From: Hofstenia miamia
Lineage: Eukaryota; Xenacoelomorpha; Acoela
Direction of reading: 5' to 3'
Assembly: GCA_004352715.1 (NCBI GenBank)
Contig: SCFE01000093.1
Span: 1,342,196 to 1,406,195 of the forward strand
DNA length: 64,000 bases
Part shown: positions 54,475-64,000 of the stretch, piece after piece
Layout of the letters: every line of letters starts with the position of its first letter
Position numbering within the stretch: the stretch's first letter is position 1
Translations under genes and position numbers: made by a program
Notes under the pieces: generated by a model
What the model saw: only the letters and a program-made list of their open reading frames with translations
Told to the model about the DNA's origin: nothing
The model's database searches: none

Positions 54475-57400
54475 CCCACTAATAAGCGATACTATGGTTT
54501 CGTTATTGCAGCTGTATTTATGATTGAGTTAAATTTATTTGAAAGCATTTCTCCCAATAATAAGCGATACTATGGTTTCGGTATTGTGAAAACATTTCTC
54601 CCAATAATAAGCGGCATTGCAGCTGTAAGAATAAATCTTCCCACTAATAAGCGATACTATGGTTTCGGTATTGCAGCTGTTTCTGGTATAAACTATTTTT
54701 TATTAATGTTTTGAGTTAAATTTATTTGAAAGCATTTCTCCCAATAATAAGCGATACTATGGTTTCGGTATTGCAGCTTTTTCTGGTATATTTTTTATTA
54801 CTATCTTTCTAAGAATAAATCTTCCCACTAATAAGCGATACTATGGTTTCGGTATTGCAGCTGTTTCAAAGCATTTCTCTCAATAATAAGCGATACTATG
54901 GTTTCGGTATTGCAGCTGTTTCTGGTATAAACTATTTTTTATTAATGTTTTGAGTTAAATTTATTTGAAAGCATTTCTCCCAATAATAAGCGATACTATG
55001 GTTTCGGTATTGCAGCTTTTTCTGGTATATTTTTTATTACTATCTTTCTAAGAATAAATCTTCCCACTAATAAGCGATACTATGGTTTCGGTATTGCAGC
55101 TGTTTCAAAGCATTTCTCTCAATAATAAGCGATACTATGGTTTCGGTATTGCAGCTGTTTCTGGTATAAACTATTTTTTATTAATGTTTTGAGTTAAATT
55201 TATTTGAAAGCATTTCTCCCAATAATAAGCGATACTATGGTTTCGGTATTGCAGCTTTTTCTGGTATATTTTTTATTACTATCTTTCTAAGAATAAATCT
55301 TCCCACTAATAAGCGATACTATGGTTTCGGTATTGCAGCTGTTTCAAAGCATTTCTCTCAATAATAAGCGATACTATGGTTTCGGTATTGCAGCTGTTTC
55401 TGGTATAAACTATTTTTTATTAATGTTTTGAGTTAAATTTATTTGAAAGCATTTCTCCCAATAATAAGCGATACTATGGTTTCGGTATTGCAGCTTTTTC
55501 TGGTATATTTTTTATTACTATCTTTCTAAGAATAAATCTTCCCACTAATAAGCGATACTATGGTTTCGGTATTGCAGCTGTTTCAAAGCATTTCTCTCAA
55601 TAATAAGCGATACTATGGTTTCGGTATTGCAGCTGTTTCTGGTATAAACTATTTTTTATTAATGTTTTGAGTTAAATTTATTTGAAAGCATTTCTCCCAA
55701 TAATAAGCGATACTATGGTTTCGGTATTGCAGCTTTTTCTGGTATATTTTTTATTACTATCTTTCTAAGAATAAATCTTCCCACTAATAAGCGATACTAT
55801 GGTTTCGGTATTGCAGCTGTTTCAAAGCATTTCTCTCAATAATAAGCGATACTATGGTTTCGGTATTGCAGCTGTTTCTGGTATAAACTATTTTTTATTA
55901 ATGTTTTGAGTTAAATTTATTTGAAAGCATTTCTCCCAATAATAAGCGATACTATGGTTTCGGTATTGCAGCTTTTTCTGGTATATTTTTTATTACTATC
56001 TTTCTAAGAATAAATCTTCCCACTAATAAGCGATACTATGGTTTCGGTATTGCAGCTGTTTCAAAGCATTTCTCTCAATAATAAGCGATACTATGGTTTC
56101 GGTATTGCAGCTGTTTCTGGTATAAACTATTTTTTATTAATGTTTTGAGTTAAATTTATTTGAAAGCATTTCTCCCAATAATAAGCGATACTATGGTTTC
56201 GGTATTGCAGCTTTTTCTGGTATATTTTTTATTACTATCTTTCTAAGAATAAATCTTCCCACTAATAAGCGATACTATGGTTTCGGTATTGCAGCTGTTT
56301 CAAAGCATTTCTCTCAATAATAAGCGATACTATGGTTTCGGTATTGCAGCTGTTTCTGGTATAAACTATTTTTTATTAATGTTTTGAGTTAAATTTATTT
56401 GAAAGCATTTCTCCCAATAATAAGCGATACTATGGTTTCGGTATTGCAGCTTTTTCTGGTATATTTTTTATTACTATCTTTCTAAGAATAAATCTTCCCA
56501 CTAATAAGCGATACTATGGTTTCGGTATTGCAGCTGTTTCAAAGCATTTCTCTCAATAATAAGCGATACTATGGTTTCGGTATTGCAGCTGTTTCTGGTA
56601 TAAACTATTTTTTATTAATGTTTTGAGTTAAATTTATTTGAAAGCATTTCTCCCAATAATAAGCGATACTATGGTTTCGGTATTGCAGCTTTTTCTGGTA
56701 TATTTTTTATTACTATCTTTCTAAGAATAAATCTTCCCACTAATAAGCGATACTATGGTTTCGGTATTGCAGCTGTTTCAAAGCATTTCTCTCAATAATA
56801 AGCGATACTATGGTTTCGGTATTGCAGCTGTTTCTGGTATAAACTATTTTTTATTAATGTTTTGAGTTAAATTTATTTGAAAGCATTTCTCCCAATAATA
56901 AGCGATACTATGGTTTCGGTATTGCAGCTTTTTCTGGTATATTTTTTATTACTATCTTTCTAAGAATAAATCTTCCCACTAATAAGCGATACTATGGTTT
57001 CGGTATTGCAGCTGTTTCAAAGCATTTCTCTCAATAATAAGCGATACTATGGTTTCGGTATTGCAGCTGTTTCTGGTATAAACTATTTTTTATTAATGTT
57101 TTGAGTTAAATTTATTTGAAAGCATTTCTCCCAATAATAAGCGATACTATGGTTTCGGTATTGCAGCTTTTTCTGGTATATTTTTTATTACTATCTTTCT
57201 AAGAATAAATCTTCCCACTAATAAGCGATACTATGGTTTCGGTATTGCAGCTGTTTCAAAGCATTTCTCTCAATAATAAGTGATACTATGGTTTCAGTAT
57301 TGCAGGTGTTTCTGGTATAAACTATTTGCTATTAATGTTTTGTGTTAAATTTATTTGAAAGCATTTCTCCCAATAATAAGTGATAATATGGTTTCGTTAT

Positions 57401-57555
57401 TGCAGCTGTTTCTGGTATATTTTTTTATTACTATCTTTCTAAGAATGAATCTTCCCACTAATAAGCGATACTATGGTTTCAGTATTGCAGCTGTTTCAAA
57501 GCATTTCTCTCAATAATAAGCGGTACTATGGTTTCGGTATTGCAGCTGTTTTTCT
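54475..57555 (+). repeat. 3-kb array of 239-bp higher-order repeats
   Basis: Each 239-bp unit contains three copies of a core AATAAGCGATACTATGGTTT continuing CGGTATTGCAGC, separated by different linkers. TTTATTTGAAAGC recurs at 54721, 54960 and 55199, giving the period. About ten units between 54721 and 57270 are identical by eye, whereas the first 250 and last 280 bases carry diverged cores. In one frame every core reads NKRYYGFGIAA, but TGA and TAA in the linkers break the frame in each unit. It follows the last Polinton gene and could be an origin, a packaging region or a parasite satellite. Confidence 0.92.
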
Positions 57556-58179
57556 AAGAATAAATATGAATTTAACTTTAGAATTATCAGAATGGAACGG
57601 ATTCCATTTCTACATTTCTAAACTTAGACATATTAATTAATATACATTATTATTAATTATCTTTTTAGATGAATCTTTGATGATTTTGAGCACCATTGAT
57701 GATATTTATTTATTTAAATTTGTAAAATAAACGATATAATTTATCATTATGAAAGTTTTCTATAAGGGTTCCATTAAATAATTATAATAAAATTAATAGT
57801 AAAAACATTGAACGATTCTTTCAAACAATCAAATTTCTCTTTACATCCTGGGATGTCCGAAAAAGCAGGTTTTCTAAAAAATGTAAAAAATTGATTAAAA
57901 ACATATTGGTACATAGTTAAAAGGGGGGTATAATTGTATAATTATTTATACGGGTATGGCCGTAGTTTTTTTACTGCCTTGCTGCCAAATCCAGAATTTC
58001 GAAAAAACACCTTTTTTCATATCAAAATCAATAGAAAAGTGTAAAAAGTTATTGAAAACTGATTATTTTGAAAAAGCTGCATATATACTACCCTGCCTTT
58101 CTTTACTACTCCCATCACTATCAATGACTAATTTTCTTTTAGAGAATATTTTATTTCAGCTTCAATTTCAGTAACAAAT
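57556..58179. other. No gene recognised
   Basis: AT-rich DNA beyond the array. No Polinton terminal repeat was found. The short frame at 57956-58174 has no domain. Confidence 0.35.
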
Positions 58180-58682
58180 TGGTTAAAGTGAACTTTGCTG
58201 GGACAGTAGGAGATATTTATCAACTGATGAACGTCTTTTTTCCTATTTTTTGAGGAATGCAAATTCCAATCCATAGGCTTTCAAAATTTTTCATCAACTT
58301 TAAATCAGGTCGATTTCTGTCCTTAAAATGTTTTGGAATTAAAAACATCACTCCAACCCCTTTAGATTTGTTGCCAAGACTAAGGTCCCTGTCACAGCAA
58401 AATAGTTCATAGCCATCAGGTGTTCAAATGCTGTCCGAATCTATGTCAGTTAGCCAGGTCTTAGAGATTCCTAAAATTGAGTTTTTTTCCAATTTGGTAC
58501 ACTAGCTCATTGTAGGAAGATAGTTTATTAGTGAGATTTTGGATATTAAGATGAACATATTTAATTGGGACAACAGATGCACACATCATACCACAATAAT
58601 GATCATATGTGTACATCTTATACGTATTAGGTCCGGGATTGGGCTCAATACCGCTTTGATTAAAAGAAAAAAAATTGTGCAC
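58180..58682 (-). pseudogene. LINE ORF2 start with 2A-like motif and endonuclease
   Basis: The minus strand opens MHNFFSFNQSGIEPNPGP, then VHLNIQNLTNKLSSYNEL. This is the usual start of a CR1/L2-like LINE ORF2, with a 2A-like NPGP word followed by the first strand of the endonuclease. In other frames it continues into WLTDIDSDS, DGYELFCCDRDLSLG and a KGVGVMFLIPKHF stretch. The Asp of the 2A consensus (D-V/I-E-x-N-P-G-P) is Gly here. Stops and shifts mark a dead fragment that ends near 58180. It is a different copy from 59589-60945, although the same type. Confidence 0.65.
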
Positions 58683-59502
58683 CTAATATACTGGAATATA
58701 TAACGAACATGTAAAATAATATAAATGAAAAATTAATTTAATAGGCAGCTTTTTTTATGAAATGCTAAACTATACGGAATTTTACCTTTAGCATATACTG
58801 GAAAAGTTGCATTTTGGGAAAGATTACTTAAGAAAAATAAAATTTTGTATCAATTAGGTTTATAAATAGTGCTTAAAATTAATGCTAGAGATAAATTGGG
58901 TATTACTAGCACAAAGTTTGTCAATAATGTTGGAGCTCAAAGAACGTACGTACCATGATTAAAAAAGTTTCACGTTACGAGATTGCAGTGGCGGGGATTA
59001 AAGTGATCGTTTGCAGCACTTGCACTTTGTGTTACGTGCGCATGAGCGATCAAGGGATGGTGTAGAATCATGCCAACCCGCTGTGAGAGTATGATTCAGA
59101 GAAGGCTATTACTTTTCTTAGATTAACCGTTTAGTAGAGTTGGCACTTTTCTGTTTCTCTCCTTTATTATAAGCGTGTGATTAATTAAACTGATTTAATA
59201 CGCAATAGCCTTGGTAGCCACTTACTTAACTCAACTTATTTAGATAAAGCGGAGAGGTTGGAAGACAGGGTCGACACTCAATAGAAGCCGCGCACTTCCA
59301 GGAACACATACAACAGCTGCATCTTACAAATGGAACTGCCAACGTAGTATAGAGAACAACAATGGAATGGTGATGTGAATAGTGAACTCAGTGTAATGGG
59401 AATTGCAACTACCTAATGATTTAGTGCATTGATTGTTTTTGTTATTACGAACTAATGCAATAAACGAAGTGGTGCAACCGTTCTGCTGTAATAGCTTATT
59501 AT
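58683..59502. other. No gene recognised; less AT-rich segment
   Basis: The part from about 58975 to 59430 is clearly less AT-rich and lacks a long frame. It could be an LTR or a non-autonomous element, but I found no second copy in the window. Confidence 0.35.
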
Positions 59503-59588
59503 NNNNNNNNNNNNNNNNNNNNNNNNNNNNNNNNNNNNNNNNNNNNNNNNNNNNNNNNNNNNNNNNNNNNNNNNNNNNNNNNNNNNNN
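59503..59588. other. Assembly gap (86 N)
   Basis: Bounded on the right by a TA run and by the same LINE codons that border the gap ending at 29323. Confidence 0.98.
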
Positions 59589-60945
59589 TATATATATAGG
59601 AGTTATATCTGATTTTTTTTAATATGTCCGGAAATTCACAATCAATAATGCATTGATTAAGTGCTATTATTAATTGTTCTAAAACATGGGTGGTTATAAG
59701 AAGTAGTTGATTTGTTGGTATCAAGTTTCTTAACAATGTTTTCTAATTCATTAATTTAGCAAGTCTAAAGGAAAATTATTTTGATTGTTTGAGATTATCA
59801 GAATTTTGTTTTTTCTTATAAGTTGTGAAATTCAAATTTCCAAGTTCTTTGAATGTTGAATTTAAATGATTTAGTATTTGAGTTTGTCTGTTACGGTGGT
59901 ATTATTGATGTTTAATTCTTTTATTTTGGATGAAAGTCTTTTAGATTTAATTGATTAAAGTATTTTTGCAGAGCTTTAGTTAAATTTATTTTCTTACAGT
60001 GTTTTCTAAAAATATTAAGCAAAAAAAATATATTCAATTTCACGATTCACAATTTTGTTGATAATGGAACAAAAATGATCATAATAGCAAGAAAAATCCT
60101 CAAATCTTGCAATTGTTACAGTGTAAAAAAGAAATGACAGCATTTGTGCATGAGAGCGCTACTCCTCCTTGTGGTAGAAAAAAGGATTAGTTCATGTGCA
60201 TTTGCATTACATGTACATGTCAATATGTAGATTAAACCTTTTTGAAGGAAAAAGCGGTGTTTTGTGTTAACATAGTGAATATCAATAATTTTCATTACAT
60301 CTTGAATATTAACTTGTTATTTTTTAAATAATGGCCTCTTTTTTAGCTACATATGGGCAAATTTTTTTAACATTTAAAGGAATTTTTTTTGAAATCTTGC
60401 TTTATATTTCACGAATCTTGATTTATATTTTTCGAATTTTGCGTTATATTTTTGGAATCTTGCTTTATATTTTTGGAAAAAACTGTAATTGCTTACTTGC
60501 TTTGATCTTACAAAATTGGTTCATTTTGTTTTGTTGGCTTGGAAACTTCAGAATTAGTAAAAAATTAATAAATTAAATTGTTCATGCGAGTTGCACAAAC
60601 TGTATTTACATAGCGAAGATTACATGTAGCAGACATTTCATTTATAGAATTTCGTTCATAAGATTTAAAGTAATTAATATTTAAATCACCGAATATATTA
60701 TCGTTATATATATATTTCAGATATTTCGTTTACTTTATAATTAAGCTATTCGACTAGATAATTTTTATTTGGATTATAAATTACGTTTATCAATTCTTGT
60801 TGGGAACAGCTCTCTATTGATTTTATTTCTATCAACAGTGATTCAAATATTTTGTGATTAAATTCATATTCAGATTTACGGCCTGGTTTTAGAGATTTTG
60901 GTACAATTATCATAAGTCCACCACCTCTACCTATTCAATTCTTAG
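59589..60945 (-). pseudogene. LINE fragment, second copy of the 29-31 kb element
   Basis: Homologous, in the same orientation, to 29324-30700. The RT start (LNQCIIDCEFPDILKK) lies beside the left gap, a decayed linker follows, and the endonuclease part ends (read from the right) at 60945 with the VPKSLKPGRK word. The stretch 60575-60945 is virtually identical to 30335-30705, while 59600-60500 shows more substitutions and small indels. A retrotransposed pair or a partial gene-conversion event fits. Both copies are dead. Confidence 0.75.
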
Positions 60946-61879
60946 NNNNNNNNNNNNNNNNNNNNNNNNNNNNNNNNNNNNNNNNNNNNNNNNNNNNNNN
61001 NNNNNNNNNNNNNNNNNNNNNNNNNNNNNNNNNNNNNNNNNNNNNNNNNNNNNNNNNNNNNNNNNNNNNNNNNNNNNNNNNNNNNNNNNNNNNNNNNNNN
61101 NNNNNNNNNNNNNNNNNNNNNNNNNNNNNNNNNNNNNNNNNNNNNNNNNNNNNNNNNNNNNNNNNNNNNNNNNNNNNNNNNNNNNNNNNNNNNNNNNNNN
61201 NNNNNNNNNNNNNNNNNNNNNNNNNNNNNNNNNNNNNNNNNNNNNNNNNNNNNNNNNNNNNNNNNNNNNNNNNNNNNNNNNNNNNNNNNNNNNNNNNNNN
61301 NNNNNNNNNNNNNNNNNNNNNNNNNNNNNNNNNNNNNNNNNNNNNNNNNNNNNNNNNNNNNNNNNNNNNNNNNNNNNNNNNNNNNNNNNNNNNNNNNNNN
61401 NNNNNNNNNNNNNNNNNNNNNNNNNNNNNNNNNNNNNNNNNNNNNNNNNNNNNNNNNNNNNNNNNNNNNNNNNNNNNNNNNNNNNNNNNNNNNNNNNNNN
61501 NNNNNNNNNNNNNNNNNNNNNNNNNNNNNNNNNNNNNNNNNNNNNNNNNNNNNNNNNNNNNNNNNNNNNNNNNNNNNNNNNNNNNNNNNNNNNNNNNNNN
61601 NNNNNNNNNNNNNNNNNNNNNNNNNNNNNNNNNNNNNNNNNNNNNNNNNNNNNNNNNNNNNNNNNNNNNNNNNNNNNNNNNNNNNNNNNNNNNNNNNNNN
61701 NNNNNNNNNNNNNNNNNNNNNNNNNNNNNNNNNNNNNNNNNNNNNNNNNNNNNNNNNNNNNNNNNNNNNNNNNNNNNNNNNNNNNNNNNNNNNNNNNNNN
61801 NNNNNNNNNNNNNNNNNNNNNNNNNNNNNNNNNNNNNNNNNNNNNNNNNNNNNNNNNNNNNNNNNNNNNNNNNNNNNNN
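60946..61879. other. Assembly gap (934 N)
   Basis: Undetermined bases. The rest of the LINE endonuclease probably lies here. A TA run begins right after it. Confidence 0.98.
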
Positions 61880-62839
61880 ATATATATATTAAGCATTTTT
61901 TAAAAATACGTATTATATTTTTGAAGTGCAACAGCTTATGAATTCAGGTATATAACTATCTGTCATCACATTTGATAGGGGTTGTGACCAATGTGCTTTA
62001 AATGTTAAAAATTTCATCCATAAATTTTACCAATTTACACCACGCGTATATTTCAATTGCATATATTGCCAATTCAAATTCCATCTGCCCCAACAATTAA
62101 AGTTCAAATATCTTTCATAGTGAATTCACAAGCATCCTTCGAATGTGGTCCAATTATGGAATCCACTTGACCAAGAAAAAAGAATTCAATTACATTTTCG
62201 AAGATAGGTGATTTTCCGAACTTTAAAAAAATACAATTTGCTAAATAAATTGAAGTCTTAATATCATTTTCCCTTGTCTTTTTAAGAAGACTTTGTATAT
62301 GTCTTCAAAGAAAGTTTGAAAAATGTCAAGTACAATAGAAGTGCTTTCTTTGAAAATTTATTTCTTCTTTGTGTCTTTTGATTTAATGGATTTCAGAATG
62401 TTTTCAAGCTTGACATGATGATTAAATGCTATGACTTTAACAACTAAACTAAGCCCTAACATATAGGACAGTCCTGTTGTCATAGTCTCGCTAAGTCTTT
62501 GAAATTATGAAGTTCATGTACTATGACTACTACATAAATCTCGATAATCTTAAGACATTGTTCTTAATATTTATTAAAAAAACAAATATTTTAAATTAAA
62601 TTGTCTTAGAAACCGGAATCCAATGCAAGTTTACTTAGAAGAAAATAATAAGTTTTGTATTAAATTGTCTTTTGATTTTATATTTTAGTATGATGAGAAG
62701 AATATTTTTCTAAGATATCAGGCTTAACAGTAACATACTTCTGCATGTTTCCTGAAATACAACTTCAGCAGAATTTGGAATTTACCCTAAAATGCTTGGC
62801 GTCCTTTAAAGGGACAAACTGGTTCCCACATTTATAATG
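61880..62839. other. No gene recognised
   Basis: AT-rich DNA following the gap and a short TA run, with no supported frame or exon. Confidence 0.35.
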
Positions 62840-63240
62840 AATTTTTCCAAGCCTATATGCAATTTTGAAAATTTCTATTAAAGCCTATTGCTGGCGTAGA
62901 GGTTGTTAAAAAGATTAACAAGTTTTCTTTAAAAATTTCTGATTTTATTTCCAACTTTGAAAATATTGTTGCATGGGTAGGTCTATTGGGGAACATATTT
63001 TAATGAAATTTTCAAAATTTCCATTAAAGACTATTGCTGTGGTAGAGGTTGTTAAAAAGATTAACATGATTTCTTTGAAAATTTCTGATTTTATTTCCAA
63101 CTTTTAAAATCGTGGGGCATGGGTAGGTCTATTGGGTAACATGCTTTAAAATTTTTATTATGCGTATTGCTGTGGATGAAGTAGCTGAAAAGATTAAATT
63201 ATTTTTTTTGAAAATTTCGAATTTTTGAAAAGGATTTAAA
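62840..63240 (+). repeat. Three diverged tandem copies, about 133-146 bp
   Basis: ATTGCTGNNGTAGAGGTTGTTAAAAAGATTAA-type segments start at 62887 and 63033, with a weaker copy at 63166. Each is followed by GAAAATTTCTGATTTT-like sequence, and the first two also by TGGGTAGGTCTATTGGG. An old local tandem repeat with no coding signal. Confidence 0.7.
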
Positions 63241-64000
63241 TTTTCTCCAGTCCTATCTCATGTATTTAAATAATTTTGAACAAATGGAAGCGATAAAGAA
63301 GGTTTTCTTGATAAGATATCCCAAACCCATTGAGCACAGTCTTTGAGCTATTAGCGTCTAAAATTTTTTTTAAGATAATTTCAAACATCACCTGGTAGTT
63401 TTAGGTTAGTTTGTATATAGTTATCAAATTTTGCGCACGCTTTGGTTACATTCGTTAGGTTACTGGTATTTGTTGAACCATGATACAGCTGCTTTTATCT
63501 CTGAATTGTTATTATGTAACTAAGATGTATTAAAACTTTTGATTTGCTTAACACTATTGTTCATAGCGTCTCCAACATTCCCTTTGTCCATTAGAGGGGC
63601 TAAAATAGCCCAGTGTTCAATAAATAACAAGTTTGTGCATCCTGACCTATCATTGGAACTTATCTTTATCCTTTCTTTTTTGAATTGATATATTGATGTC
63701 CCTGATTGTGTTTTGTTTTCAAATAGAAACACAAACCATTTTTAGATAACATTAAATATTACATTTTATACATAATATTATTGATGAGAGGGAATGGTCA
63801 GGGAGTAAATAATGGCATCTCTCAATGTGGCAGAACACTTTTCAAGTTTGAAATCAGGCCGAAATTGATGCAGTTATAAGGAAAACATGTCACTAAAATC
63901 GTAAGAAATTAGCTAACATCGGACAAAAAGGTCGTTGTGACCATGTCGAACCTCGCATTTTTATAAAAAGCGGCTTAAATCGAACGCAGACGGTAATTGT
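63241..64000. other. No gene recognised
   Basis: AT-rich DNA to the end of the window. A minus-strand frame at 63520-63732 has no domain or splice support. Confidence 0.35.

Larger units (their letters stand above)
43353..57555. mobile_element. Decayed Polinton/Maverick (adintovirus-like) element
   Basis: The gene set is diagnostic: A32-type packaging ATPase, retroviral-type integrase with chromodomain, protein-primed DNA polymerase B, adenain-type protease with pX-like N-terminus, PLA2-like protein, fibre-like protein and a capsid-type fragment. The first three genes are on the minus strand and the rest on the plus strand. Terminal inverted repeats were not found, so the ends given are the limits of recognisable content. 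The left end seems cut by an LTR, and the right end by or in the tandem array. Confidence 0.9.

Noticed and set aside
54475-57555. Repetitive protein gene (NKRYYGFGIAA repeats)
   Set aside because: Stops occur in the linkers of every 239-bp unit, and no other frame is open across units.

Overview
The window looks like nuclear DNA from an invertebrate animal. It is strongly AT-rich and full of (TA)n microsatellites. Genes are split by kilobase-scale GT-AG introns. Most of the DNA is transposon-derived: Polinton/Maverick, Ty3/gypsy, LINE, Penelope-like, hAT-like and piggyBac-like sequences. I cannot name the phylum or species from sequence alone. Three long N runs (two exactly 1000), a short N run of 86 and one single n mark assembly gaps, mostly beside TA runs or repeats.

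Layout. 1-13.5 kb: a minus-strand split gene for a small Cys-rich secreted protein with a probable GPI-anchor tail (coding exons at 13429-13480, about 12699-12811, 7421-7768 and 2983-3169, with at least one exon not found). Its introns hold a 349-bp tandem duplication and a Penelope-like fragment; a piggyBac-type MITE lies beyond its 3' end. 13.5-24 kb: no convincing gene; hAT-like fossils and a 2.9-kb candidate element with arms of about 0.5 kb in inverted orientation. 24.2 kb: a 64-residue secreted peptide precursor. 26.1-27.8 kb: an intact single-exon, membrane-anchored protein made of three Cys-rich repeats. 28-31 kb and 58-61 kb: fragments of one LINE family, two of them closely similar and in the same orientation.

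32.95-42.7 kb: a Ty3/gypsy-type retroelement (gag, aspartic protease, RT, RNase H, integrase) with an unusually large extra gene of about 1000 codons after the integrase. Its two LTR-like ends are inverted, not direct. Its reading frames are broken almost only by TGA codons, which suggests decay at methylated CpG. A 17-base match to the Tn5 mosaic end inside gag points to library adapter left in the assembly.

43.35-57.55 kb: a decayed Polinton/adintovirus-like element. It carries a capsid-type gene fragment, a coiled-coil gene and a packaging ATPase on the minus strand. On the plus strand it carries a phospholipase A2-like protein, an integrase with chromodomain, a protein-primed DNA polymerase B (broken), an adenain-type protease with a pX-like N-terminus, a fibre-like protein and two unknown genes, followed by a 56-bp tandem array and a 3-kb array of 239-bp higher-order repeats. 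Most of its genes share an upstream signature of TTTTCT, a short spacer and TTATATA ending just before the ATG, which I read as an element-encoded promoter. The ATPase and PLA2 genes diverge from a perfect 29-bp inverted repeat that carries this signature on both strands.

Intact-looking frames are the three-repeat membrane protein, the small peptide, and the ATPase, PLA2, adenain-type protease, fibre and two unknown Polinton genes. The rest is broken.
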